Origin: DATLHO01 sp035539855
Lineage (GTDB): Bacteria > Bacteroidota > Ignavibacteria > OLB7
Reading direction: 5' to 3'
Assembly: GCA_035539855.1 (NCBI GenBank)
Contig: DATLHO010000171.1
Location: 1-6,116 of the forward strand
Length of the DNA stretch: 6,116 bases
The position numbers were made by a program, and so were the translations under genes. Of this stretch, positions 1 to 5,619 are shown piece by piece. Each line of letters begins with the position of its first letter. Within the stretch, counting starts at the first letter, position 1. The notes under the pieces are model-generated. The model saw only the letters and a program-made list of their open reading frames with translations. It was not told where the DNA came from and did no database searches.

Positions 1-77
1 CGCTCTCCGCGCCGCACCGCCTCCTCCGCAATGAGCCGTCCGGTGTAGCCGTACGCCCCGTAGATCATCCATGCCAT
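1..77 (-). CDS. Saccharopine dehydrogenase-like NAD(P)-binding protein, N-terminal fragment
   Basis: Only the first 25 codons are inside the window; the gene runs off the left edge. Reading the minus strand from the ATG at 77 gives MAWMIYGAYGYTGRLIAEEA followed by VRRGE. This is the beta1–Gly-rich loop–alphaA start of a Rossmann fold (GAYGYTG fitting GAxGxTG), with the YTGRLIAxEAxRRG pattern characteristic of the saccharopine-dehydrogenase NADP-binding family and the related trans-acting enoyl reductases. The family includes lysine-pathway enzymes and many proteins of unknown substrate, so the fragment supports the fold and family but no reaction. An in-frame ATG at 66–68 is an alternative start; I prefer 77 because relatives often carry a few residues before MIYGA. 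The Shine-Dalgarno is weak (AAGAAG on the minus strand). It lies 63 bp downstream of the permease gene on the same strand, so co-transcription is plausible. Confidence 0.75.
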   Translation of the reverse strand, partial: MAWMIYGAYGYTGRLIAEEAVRRGE

Positions 78-140
78 GGTATGCTTCTTGAGCCTCTGTG
101 AGTGGGGGGAGACCGAGCCTGGCGTTCAAGAACGGTGCCG
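78..140 (-). other. Intergenic gap with a 7-bp inverted repeat
   Basis: This 63-bp gap separates two minus-strand genes. TTCTTGA at 85–91 and TCAAGAA at 126–132 are exact reverse complements, with an additional short GCC/GGC pairing possible inside after a small bulge, leaving a loop of about 26 nt. There is no T-run, so it is not a convincing intrinsic terminator. In the minus-strand transcript one arm falls directly upstream of the downstream ATG and overlaps its weak ribosome-binding site, so it could affect translation, or it could be chance. Confidence 0.3.
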
Positions 141-1067
141 CTACTTTCGCATGCGATACAGCGAGATGACCACCACCGATCCGATGATGATGGCTGCCGC
201 GAGCGCCGTGCGCAGCGTGAGCTCCTCGCCGCCGAGCGACCATCCGAGGAACAGGGCGACGACGGGGTTGACGTACGCGTAGGTCGACGCGCGCGCGGTC
301 GTCGTGTGATGCAGCAGCCAGATGTAGGCGGTGAACGCGACGAGCGAACCGAAGATCGCGAGGTAGGCGAGGGCCAGGCCGGAGCGCAGCGTGATCGCCT
401 CGAGGTGCACGTCGGGCCACTCTCCGATCGCGGCGCTGACGATGCCCAGCAGGACCGCGCCGGCGAGCATTTGCATCGCGGTCGCCAGGAACGGATCGAC
501 GCGGGGTTTGACCGTGCGCGAGTAGATCGAGCCGGAGGCCCAGCAGAGCGTGCCGCCGAGCAACACCAGCGCGGCCGAGACGCTCAGTCCCGTGTCGACG
601 CTTCCGGGATCGAGCATCAGCGCGATGCCGGCGAGTCCGCCGAGGATGCCGAGGACGACCGCGAGCGTCGGACGGGTGCCGCCCGGGCGCAGCCAGTCGA
701 TGACGACCATCCACAGCGGCGACATCGCGATGACGACGGCCGTGACGCCGGACGGAACGGTGCGGATCGCCCAGGTCGCCGCGCCGTTGCCGGCGAGCAG
801 CAGCAGGGCGCCGAGGATCGTCGACTGCTTCCAGTCCGACGGCCGCGGCGCCGGCACGCCGCGCGCGCGCATGATCGCGTACAGGAGCGCTCCGGCGACG
901 AAGTAGCGTCCGGAGAGCATCGCGAACGGCGGAATCGACTCGATCGCGAAGCGGATCGCCAGGTAGGTCGATCCCCAGATCAGGTACACGAGCGCGAACG
1001 CAAGCACGAGCTGCCACAGCGACGCCCCGTGCGAGGCGTCGCGCGCCGTCCCCGTCGTAGCGCTCAT
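141..1067 (-). CDS. EamA/DMT-superfamily permease, YedA-like
   Basis: A 308-residue integral inner-membrane protein of the drug/metabolite transporter superfamily with two EamA repeats (about residues 19–150 and 160–305) and around ten hydrophobic helices. Diagnostic stretches are YLIWGSTYLAIRFAIES near residues 28–44 in helix 1 and TYAYVNPVVALFLG near 262–275 in the second repeat, which resemble the YedA/RhtA-type subgroup. Length matches the usual ~300 aa. Characterised relatives export amino acids or other small metabolites, but the substrate cannot be read from sequence. A longer frame reaches 1142; I chose the ATG at 1067 because GGAGGA sits 7–8 nt upstream and the upstream extension (RRNRRFGDEDGSQE) is charged and unlike the family. 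The C-terminus is basic (YRMRK), consistent with a cytoplasmic end. It is divergent from mutL and probably co-transcribed with the saccharopine-dehydrogenase-like gene. Confidence 0.92.
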   Translation of the reverse strand: MSATTGTARDASHGASLWQLVLAFALVYLIWGSTYLAIRFAIESIPPFAMLSGRYFVAGALLYAIMRARGVPAPRPSDWKQSTILGALLLLAGNGAATWAIRTVPSGVTAVVIAMSPLWMVVIDWLRPGGTRPTLAVVLGILGGLAGIALMLDPGSVDTGLSVSAALVLLGGTLCWASGSIYSRTVKPRVDPFLATAMQMLAGAVLLGIVSAAIGEWPDVHLEAITLRSGLALAYLAIFGSLVAFTAYIWLLHHTTTARASTYAYVNPVVALFLGWSLGGEELTLRTALAAAIIIGSVVVISLYRMRK

Positions 1068-1074
1068 CGCTGAG

Positions 1075-1080
1075 TCCTCC
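1075..1080 (-). promoter_or_regulatory. Shine-Dalgarno GGAGGA for the YedA-like permease
   Basis: On the minus strand GGAGGA is followed by CTCAGCG and then the ATG at 1067. This near-perfect anti-16S complement at normal spacing fixes the start at 1067 rather than the upstream in-frame ATG at 1142. Confidence 0.8.
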
Positions 1081-1152
1081 GGGCCGCGTGCTCGCTCCTG
1101 CGATCCATCCTCATCCCCGAATCTCCGGTTTCTTCGACACATTCAGCCGCGC

Positions 1153-1158
1153 AAGATA
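1153..1158 (-). promoter_or_regulatory. Possible -10 hexamer TATCTT for the permease
   Basis: TATCTT reads on the minus strand 85 nt upstream of the permease ATG, in an otherwise GC-rich stretch. I find no recognisable -35 at 15–18 bp. Its support comes mostly from an identical hexamer in the opposite orientation at 1228–1233, at almost the same distance from mutL. It matches TATAAT at four of six positions and also the TAnnTT core of Bacteroidota-type promoters. Confidence 0.3.
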
Positions 1159-1176
1159 CTCCCGGACGGAAGATTC

Positions 1177-1197
1177 GCCGGCCCCGTCGCGGCCGGC
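1177..1197. repeat. Pure-GC inverted repeat between divergent genes
   Basis: GCCGGCC at 1177–1183 and GGCCGGC at 1191–1197 are exact reverse complements around a 7-nt loop (CCGTCGC). The hairpin lies almost midway between the two opposed TATCTT hexamers. No T-tract follows on either strand, so a terminator is unlikely; a protein-binding dyad or chance in GC-rich DNA are the alternatives. Confidence 0.4.
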
Positions 1198-1227
1198 CGC
1201 GCCCACTTCAAATGCCGGCGGATCGTC

Positions 1228-1233
1228 TATCTT
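1228..1233 (+). promoter_or_regulatory. Possible -10 hexamer TATCTT for mutL
   Basis: TATCTT lies 82 nt upstream of the mutL ATG. A weak -35 candidate TTCAAA at 1207–1212 (four of six matches to TTGACA) would leave a short 15-bp spacer. The 248-bp gap at 1068–1315 holds nothing else gene-like: the frame open from 1088 into mutL is Ala/Arg/Pro-rich and unlike any MutL N-terminus. Confidence 0.3.
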
Positions 1234-1315
1234 ACGGTGCTGCGCCGGCTCTGCCGCAGGGCGCACCGGCGTGGGACGCGCCGGCCTCACTTCGACCAAT
1301 CCACGAATTCTCCGC

Positions 1316-3247
1316 ATGTCTCGCATACACAAGCTGCCCGACTCGCTCGCGAACAAGATCGCCGCCGGCGAGGTCGTCCAGCGACCAGAGTCGGTCGTCA
1401 AGGAGCTCGTCGAGAACTCGCTCGACGCCGGCGCCACCGAGATCGCGGTCGTCGTCAAGAACGCCGGCAAGTCGCTGCTCTACATCGCCGACAACGGCTC
1501 CGGCATGGCCGAGGAGGACGCGCGCATCGCCTTCGAACGGCATGCGACCAGCAAGATCACCTCCGACGAAGACCTCGATCGCATCCTCACGCTCGGCTTC
1601 CGCGGCGAGGCGCTCGCGGCGATCAGCTCGGTTGCGCAGGTCGAGCTCAAGACGCGGCAGGAGGGCGAGGAGCTCGGCACGCTCGTGCGCGTCGAGAACG
1701 GCGTGGTCGTCGAGGTGAGCAAGACCGCGTGCGATCGCGGGACGTCGATCGCGGTGAAGAACCTCTTCTTCTCGGTGCCGGCGCGGCGCAAGTTCCTGAA
1801 GTCCAACGCGACCGAGCTCAAGCACATCGTCGAGACGATGCAGCGCTTCGCGCTCGCCTACCCCGAGGTCACCTTCACGCTCTCCGACGACGACACGCTG
1901 TTGATGTCGGTCAAGGCGGGCACGATCGAGGAGAGGATCCGCGCGGTCTACAACGACGAGATGCTCAACGCGCTGATCGCGCTCGAGGCCGACGGCGATG
2001 GGGTGCGCGCCAGGGGATTCATCGGCAAGCCGAACTTCGCGCGCAAGTCGAAGACCGACCAGTACCTGTTCCTCAACGGCCGCTACATCACCAGTAAGCT
2101 GCTGTCGCACGCGATCTTCACCGGCTATGAGCACCTGCTCGACGCGCAGAGCTATCCGCCGTACATCGTCTTCCTGGAGGTCGATCCGGAGCGCGTCGAC
2201 GTCAACGTGCACCCGACGAAGTCCGAGGTGAAGTTCGACGACGAGTCGATGATCTACGGGCTGCTGCAGGCCGCGGCGCGGCGCTCGATGAGCGAGCACA
2301 ACCTCGTCCCGGCGATGCGGATGCCGCAGGGCGACACCGGCGAGAGCGTCATCGCCGCGCTGCGCTACGCGCTTCCGCAGTACGATCGCGCCGAGAAGTT
2401 CCCGGGACCGCCGACGCGTCCGGGTCCGGCCGATGCCCCCGGCGATGGCGGCGCCAGCGCGTGGCCGCCGGCGTACGGACGCGAGAAGCCGATGCCGACC
2501 GGTCGCGCCGGAGAGCTCATGCGGCAGCTCTTCGGCGAGCAGAGCGCTCCACTGCCGACGCCGTCGACCCTGCCTCCGGACGCTCCGCACCCGGCCTCGC
2601 AGCTCGACCTGGCGACGAGCACGCCGGCGACGTTCCGGCAGGAGACGCGATCGCTCGACGGCGACGTCGACCCGGTGCGTGCCGGACTCTGGCAGATCCA
2701 CAACAAGTACATCCTCTCGCAACTGCGCAGCGGCCTGATGATCGTCGATCAGCACGTCGCGCACGAGAGGATCCTCTACGAACAGGCGGTGCGCAGCATG
2801 CAGGCGGCGATGCCGATGTCGCAGCAGCTCCTGTTCCCGCTCGAGATGAAGGTCACGCCGGCGGAGTACGCCCTGATGCGCGAGCTGCGCAACGACATCA
2901 CCGCGCTCGGCTTCGAGCTGTCGATCGAGCGGGGGGATACCGTCTTCGTGCACGGCGTGCCGCACGACGTCGGAGCGGGTCAGGAGGGAGCGATCCTCCG
3001 CGAGCTGCTCGACCAGTACCTCGAGTACCAGCAGATGGGCATGACCGATCAGCGCCACATGATCGCCGCGTCGTTCGCGTGCCGCGCGTCGATCAAGGCG
3101 GGCGATCCGCTGTCGCAGGAGGAGATGCTCAACCTCATCGAGAACCTCTTCGCCACCTCGATGCCGTACGTCTGCCCGCACGGCCGGCCGATCGTCATCA
3201 GGATCGAGTTGTCGGAGCTGGATCGGAGATTCGGAAGAACGTCGTAG
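1316..3247 (+). CDS. mutL: DNA mismatch repair protein MutL, endonuclease type
   Basis: A 643-residue MutL, which couples mismatch recognition by MutS to strand incision and removal. The N-terminal GHKL ATPase is intact: KELVEN at 29–34 (predicted general base Glu30, Mg-binding Asn34), DNGSGM at 59–64, RHATSK at 75–80 and GFRGEAL at 94–100, followed by the transducer domain ending near NVHPTKSEV (297–305). A Pro/Ala-rich linker spans about 332–455. The C-terminal dimerisation and nuclease domain carries DQHVAHERILYE (478–489, fitting DQHA-x2-E-x4-E except Val481 for Ala), a clamp-binding-like QQLLFP (503–508), ACR (588–590) and CPHGRP (620–625). This is the self-nicking MutL class found in bacteria lacking MutH. 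The start at 1316 is set by homology (MSRIHKLPDSLANKIAAGEV); no Shine-Dalgarno is visible upstream. No mutS is adjacent in this window. Confidence 0.97.
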   Translation: MSRIHKLPDSLANKIAAGEVVQRPESVVKELVENSLDAGATEIAVVVKNAGKSLLYIADNGSGMAEEDARIAFERHATSKITSDEDLDRILTLGFRGEALAAISSVAQVELKTRQEGEELGTLVRVENGVVVEVSKTACDRGTSIAVKNLFFSVPARRKFLKSNATELKHIVETMQRFALAYPEVTFTLSDDDTLLMSVKAGTIEERIRAVYNDEMLNALIALEADGDGVRARGFIGKPNFARKSKTDQYLFLNGRYITSKLLSHAIFTGYEHLLDAQSYPPYIVFLEVDPERVDVNVHPTKSEVKFDDESMIYGLLQAAARRSMSEHNLVPAMRMPQGDTGESVIAALRYALPQYDRAEKFPGPPTRPGPADAPGDGGASAWPPAYGREKPMPTGRAGELMRQLFGEQSAPLPTPSTLPPDAPHPASQLDLATSTPATFRQETRSLDGDVDPVRAGLWQIHNKYILSQLRSGLMIVDQHVAHERILYEQAVRSMQAAMPMSQQLLFPLEMKVTPAEYALMRELRNDITALGFELSIERGDTVFVHGVPHDVGAGQEGAILRELLDQYLEYQQMGMTDQRHMIAASFACRASIKAGDPLSQEEMLNLIENLFATSMPYVCPHGRPIVIRIELSELDRRFGRTS

Positions 3248-3252
3248 GGCGT

Positions 3253-3278
3253 GGTGTCAGGCACTCTGCGTGAGCACC
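3253..3278. terminator. Weak hairpin between convergent genes; includes a REP-like core
   Basis: In the 31-bp gap between the converging mutL and GNAT stops, GGTGTCA (3253–3259) can pair with TGA-G-CACC (3271–3278) with one bulged G and an 11-nt loop. It would work in both directions by position, but there is no T-tract, so intrinsic termination is doubtful. The left arm and loop include GGTGTCAGGCAC (3253–3264), which resembles a palindromic repeat I recall as dispersed in many bacterial genomes. Confidence 0.3.
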
Positions 3279-3839
3279 CTACCCCATCACCTCCTCGCGC
3301 ACCAGCGAGTAGATCACCGCATCGTGCGCCCGCTCGAGCAGCATGATCCTTCGGCGCAGCACGCCCTCGCGCGTGGCGCCGGAGCGCTCGGCGACGCGGC
3401 GGCTCGCGAGGTTCTCGACGCTGGCGAGGATCTCGATGCGGTTGAGGCCGAGCTCCTCGAAGCCGAAGCGCGCCGTCAGCAGCGTCGCGCGCGTGGCGAC
3501 GCCGCGGCCGGTCGCGTCGGTGCGCACCCAGTAGCCGAGGTTCGCGAAGCGGTTGAGGCGGCTGATCTGGTTGATGCCGACTCCACCGAGATACCGCCCG
3601 CTCACGGCGTCGATGATCGCGAAGGGGAACTCGATCCCGTTGCGCCACTGCTCCTCGGCGTGCGTCAGCCAGGCGCGTGACTCCTCGCGCGTATATTCGG
3701 GATGACACCAGGGCATCCACGGGTGCATCTCGGCGATCGACGAGCTCGCCGCCTCGAACAGCGCATCGGTGTCGTCGACTCCGACGGGTCGGATCGTCAC
3801 CGTGCCGTCGGTGAGCACGGTCGTCATCGGGTGTTCCAT
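3279..3839 (-). CDS. GNAT-family N-acetyltransferase, RimJ/RimL type
   Basis: A complete 186-residue protein of the Acetyltransf_3 (RimJ/RimL) branch of GNAT enzymes, which move acetyl from acetyl-CoA to a protein N-terminus or small-molecule amine. The N-terminal strand VTIRPVGVDDTDALFEA (14–30) and the WMPWCHPEYTREESRAWL segment (41–58) are typical of this branch. The acetyl-CoA pyrophosphate loop is TGRGVA (110–115) within LGYWVRTDATGRGVATRA, and motif B is NLASRRVAERSGATREGVLR (143–162). The substrate is not predictable; ribosomal-protein, antibiotic and metabolite acetylation are all known in the branch. The ATG at 3839 is favoured over the internal ATG five codons in, because GAGGAG sits six bases upstream. 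It converges on mutL and diverges from the second EamA permease across only 33 bp. Confidence 0.9.
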   Translation of the reverse strand: MEHPMTTVLTDGTVTIRPVGVDDTDALFEAASSSIAEMHPWMPWCHPEYTREESRAWLTHAEEQWRNGIEFPFAIIDAVSGRYLGGVGINQISRLNRFANLGYWVRTDATGRGVATRATLLTARFGFEELGLNRIEILASVENLASRRVAERSGATREGVLRRRIMLLERAHDAVIYSLVREEVMG

Positions 3840-3840
3840 G

Positions 3841-3860
3841 CGGGACTCCTCGGGACTCTA
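3841..3860. repeat. Tandem 10-bp repeat in the divergent GNAT/permease gap
   Basis: CGGGACTC occurs at 3841–3848 and again at 3851–3858, i.e. two copies one helical turn apart. They fill most of the 33-bp gap between the divergent starts. The copy junction also forms the GNAT Shine-Dalgarno (GAGGAG on the minus strand, 3846–3851). It could be an operator bound on one DNA face, or a small slippage duplication. Confidence 0.55.
3846..3851 (-). promoter_or_regulatory. Shine-Dalgarno GAGGAG for the GNAT gene
   Basis: GAGGAG then TCCCGC then ATG on the minus strand: a strong site with 6-nt spacing that supports the start at 3839. Confidence 0.75.
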
Positions 3861-3863
3861 TCG

Positions 3864-3870
3864 AAGGGGA
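3864..3870 (+). promoter_or_regulatory. Shine-Dalgarno AAGGGGA for the second EamA permease (GTG start)
   Basis: AAGGGGA ends two bases before the GTG at 3873. The spacing is short but this is the only purine-rich site near the N-terminus. The alternative ATG at 3930 has no clear site and would leave almost nothing before helix 1. Confidence 0.5.
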
Positions 3871-3872
3871 TT

Positions 3873-4817
3873 GTGAGCACGTCGCAAACGGATCGAGCGG
3901 GCGAGGCAACGAGGCGCAGGGCCGAGCTCATGCTCGTCGCCACGACGCTGATCTGGGGCGCGACGTTCGCGATCACCAAGGCGCTCATCGACGACGGCGT
4001 CGCCCCGATGGCGATCGTCGCGTGGCGCTTCACGATCGCCTCGGTCGTCTTCGCCGCGATCTTCGCGCGCACGCTGCGCCGCGGCATGTCGCGCGTGACC
4101 GTGGTCCACGGCCTCGTCCTCGGCGTGCTGCTGTATGCCGGCTTCGGCATGCAGGCCATCGGCCTCGGCGTCACCTCCAGCAGCCGATCCGGCTTCATCA
4201 CCGCGCTCTACGTCATCTTCACGCCGCTTCTGCAGATCCTCGTCACGCGCCGCGCTCCGTCGCGCAATGTATGGATCGGGATCGTGCTCGTGCTTCTCGG
4301 TCTCTGGGCGCTGACCGCGCCGGGAGGCGTCGTCGCGGGACTCGTCGATCCGTGGAGCAGCGGAGGCTTCAACGTCGGTGACCTGCTGACGCTCATCAGC
4401 GCGTTCTTCTTCGCGATCTACATCGTGCTGCTCGATCGCTACTCCGCCGACGGGGACATCGTCACACTGACGTCGATCCAGCTCGTTACCGTCGCGCTCG
4501 TCTCGCTCGGGCACCTCGCCGTCACCGGATCACCGGCGGCGTCGTGGGCGATCCCGTCGACGGTGGGCGCGTGGGCGGGAATCCTCTACCTCGCGCTGCT
4601 CGCGTCGGTGCTCTCGACGTACATGCAGACGCGGTACCAGCGCGACACGACGCCGTCGCGGGCCGCGGTGATCTTCACGCTCGAGTCCGTGTTCGCCGCG
4701 CTGCTCGGCGCGGTCGCGCTCGGCGAGTCGCTCACGATGCTGTCGCTCGCCGGAGGCGCGCTGATTCTCACCGGTCTTCTCGTCGCCGAGCTCTCGGGTG
4801 GATCGTCCGATGGGTGA
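3873..4817 (+). CDS. EamA/DMT-superfamily permease (second, distinct subgroup)
   Basis: A 314-residue inner-membrane permease with two EamA repeats and about ten hydrophobic helices. Helix 1 contains LIWGATFAITKAL (26–38). SSSRSGFITALYVIFTPLLQ (102–121) at the helix 4/5 region and IFTLESVFAALLGAVALGES (266–285) in the second repeat are hallmark DMT segments. These motifs differ from those of the minus-strand YedA-like permease (WGSTYLAIR, YAYVNPVVA), so the two are members of different DMT subgroups rather than a recent duplication. The substrate is unknown. The start is taken as GTG at 3873 on the strength of AAGGGGA; the frame stays open to 3702 but that part lies antisense to the GNAT gene and is not membrane-like. 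The promoter must lie in the 33-bp gap or inside the GNAT gene. An 81-bp gap precedes the sigma-factor gene. Confidence 0.9.
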   Translation: MSTSQTDRAGEATRRRAELMLVATTLIWGATFAITKALIDDGVAPMAIVAWRFTIASVVFAAIFARTLRRGMSRVTVVHGLVLGVLLYAGFGMQAIGLGVTSSSRSGFITALYVIFTPLLQILVTRRAPSRNVWIGIVLVLLGLWALTAPGGVVAGLVDPWSSGGFNVGDLLTLISAFFFAIYIVLLDRYSADGDIVTLTSIQLVTVALVSLGHLAVTGSPAASWAIPSTVGAWAGILYLALLASVLSTYMQTRYQRDTTPSRAAVIFTLESVFAALLGAVALGESLTMLSLAGGALILTGLLVAELSGGSSDG

Positions 4818-4884
4818 CAACCGTCACGAATTCCCTCGCCGCGCGGTGCGATATTGAGGCGTCCGGATGGCGCTCACACGCAAC

Positions 4885-4890
4885 GGGGAA
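4885..4890 (+). promoter_or_regulatory. Shine-Dalgarno GGGGAA for the ECF sigma gene
   Basis: GGGGAA lies eight bases upstream of ATG 4899 and favours that start over the upstream in-frame TTG at 4854. The preceding 4818–4884 stretch contains a small AT island (GATATT at 4850–4855) that could be part of a promoter, but no -35 at a good distance is visible. Confidence 0.5.
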
Positions 4891-4898
4891 CGGTCGTC

Positions 4899-5492
4899 AT
4901 GAGCACGAAACAGCGACGCGTCGAGGAATTGTTGAACCAGGTCCGCACCGGCGACGAGCGGGCGTTCGCGCGGCTGGTGCACGAGCTCGAGCCGTTCGTG
5001 CGCAGCGCGTCGATGAAGGTCTGCCGCGACCGCGCCACCGCCGACGAGAACGCGCAGGACACGTTCGTCTCGATGCTCAGGAGTCTCGAGCAGTTCAGCG
5101 GCGCGTCGAGCTTCACGACGTGGCTGTACACCGTGATCGTCAACAACTGCCGGATGAAGCGCCGCCGCAGCAAGCTCGCCCAGGCCAGCGTCCCGCTCGA
5201 CGTCCTGACGACCGAGCGCCCGAACGGCTCCGCCGCCGATTCTTCGGCGATGGAGGGACCCGAGGCGCACATGCTCAGCGAGGAGCTGCGCCGCGTGCTC
5301 GGCAGCGCCATCGAGCGACTGCCGGAGGACTACCGTCCGGTCTTCGTGCTCCGGCAGCTCGATCGTCTCTCGACGAAGGAGACCGCCGAGGAGCTCGGCC
5401 TGAGCGAGGCCGCCGTCAAGTCGCGCCTGCACCGCGCCCGCGCGCTGGTCCGCCGCGAGGTCGAGTCGTACTTCGTCGAGCCGGCCGACTAA
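4899..5492 (+). CDS. ECF (group 4) sigma-70 family RNA polymerase sigma factor
   Basis: A 197-residue extracytoplasmic-function sigma factor that would direct RNA polymerase to a specific regulon. Sigma region 2 covers about residues 17–92, with the core-binding/-10 stretch TADENAQDTFVSMLRSLEQF (47–66) and FTTWLYTVIVNNCRMKRRR (72–90). A Ser/Ala-rich linker follows (91–125). Sigma region 4 spans about 126–190, with LPEDYRPVFVLRQLD (141–155) and a helix-turn-helix STKETAEELGLSEAAVKSRL (158–177). There is no extra C-terminal domain. The length is normal for the class. Many such genes are followed by a membrane or zf-HC2 anti-sigma gene; here the next gene is a rhodanese 127 bp downstream and no anti-sigma frame fits the gap. 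The neighbours suggest, but do not prove, a role in a sulfur or oxidative stress response. Confidence 0.93.
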   Translation: MSTKQRRVEELLNQVRTGDERAFARLVHELEPFVRSASMKVCRDRATADENAQDTFVSMLRSLEQFSGASSFTTWLYTVIVNNCRMKRRRSKLAQASVPLDVLTTERPNGSAADSSAMEGPEAHMLSEELRRVLGSAIERLPEDYRPVFVLRQLDRLSTKETAEELGLSEAAVKSRLHRARALVRREVESYFVEPAD

Positions 5493-5619
5493 TCGCCACC
5501 GCCGAACATTCCGTTACGCTCCCGGGCGAATCGTCCGGTCCCATCGATGCATCCCATTCGATGAGCCCGATGATGGCTCGACATCACCGTGAACACATTC
5601 ATAGCTGAGGAAGCTGACG
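5493..5619 (+). other. Gap between sigma and rhodanese genes; no gene seen
   Basis: This 127-bp stretch is too short for a usual zf-HC2 anti-sigma gene, and all three plus-strand frames lack the HxxxCxxC signature. It is less GC-rich near its right end (5590–5619). ATTC at 5508–5511 and GAAT at 5528–5531 form a short dyad 16 bp apart, and CGAAT (5527–5531) pairs with ATTCG (5556–5560); neither is strong. It is the natural place for a promoter of the rhodanese/MBL genes, but I cannot define one with confidence. Confidence 0.4.
5607..5613 (+). promoter_or_regulatory. Shine-Dalgarno GAGGAAG for the rhodanese gene
   Basis: GAGGAAG is followed by CTGACG and ATG 5620, good complementarity at normal spacing. 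It favours this start over the second in-frame ATG at 5647, which itself has AGGA only two bases away. Confidence 0.6.

Noticed and set aside
102..1073. A 323-codon plus-strand frame across the first permease gene
   Set aside because: It is highly charged and repetitive (Arg/Asp/Glu/Gln), while the minus strand encodes a clear ten-helix permease with a strong ribosome site.
1088..1315. N-terminal extension of MutL from the ATG at 1088
   Set aside because: The extra 76 residues are low-complexity and non-homologous; MutL proteins begin at the MSRIHKLP-like segment encoded from 1316.
1232..3181. A 649-codon open frame antisense to mutL
   Set aside because: Its translation is rich in Arg, Asp, His and Leu without any domain pattern, and it mirrors the codon bias of mutL in GC-rich DNA. 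mutL motifs are intact on the plus strand.
5508..5531. BigR/SqrR-type operator from ATTC and GAAT half-sites
   Set aside because: The half-sites are 16 bp apart, wider than the roughly 8-bp spacing I recall for this regulator family, and flanking bases do not extend the dyad.
5503..5535. ECF-type promoter built from CGAACATT and CGTC
   Set aside because: The distance between the two elements is several bases longer than in known ECF promoters and the matches are partial.
4544..5608. A 354-codon plus-strand frame overlapping the permease and sigma genes
   Set aside because: It is Arg/Ala-rich, crosses two well-supported genes in another frame and resembles no family.
5561..5608. A 15-residue His-rich mini-ORF (MSPMMARHHREHIHS) just before the rhodanese gene
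   Set aside because: No ribosome-binding site, no recognisable leader-peptide or attenuator structure, and it is the tail of a long shadow frame.
5493..5619. Remnant of a zf-HC2 anti-sigma gene
   Set aside because: No frame shows HxxxCxxC or related residues, and the space is too small for a usual anti-sigma protein.
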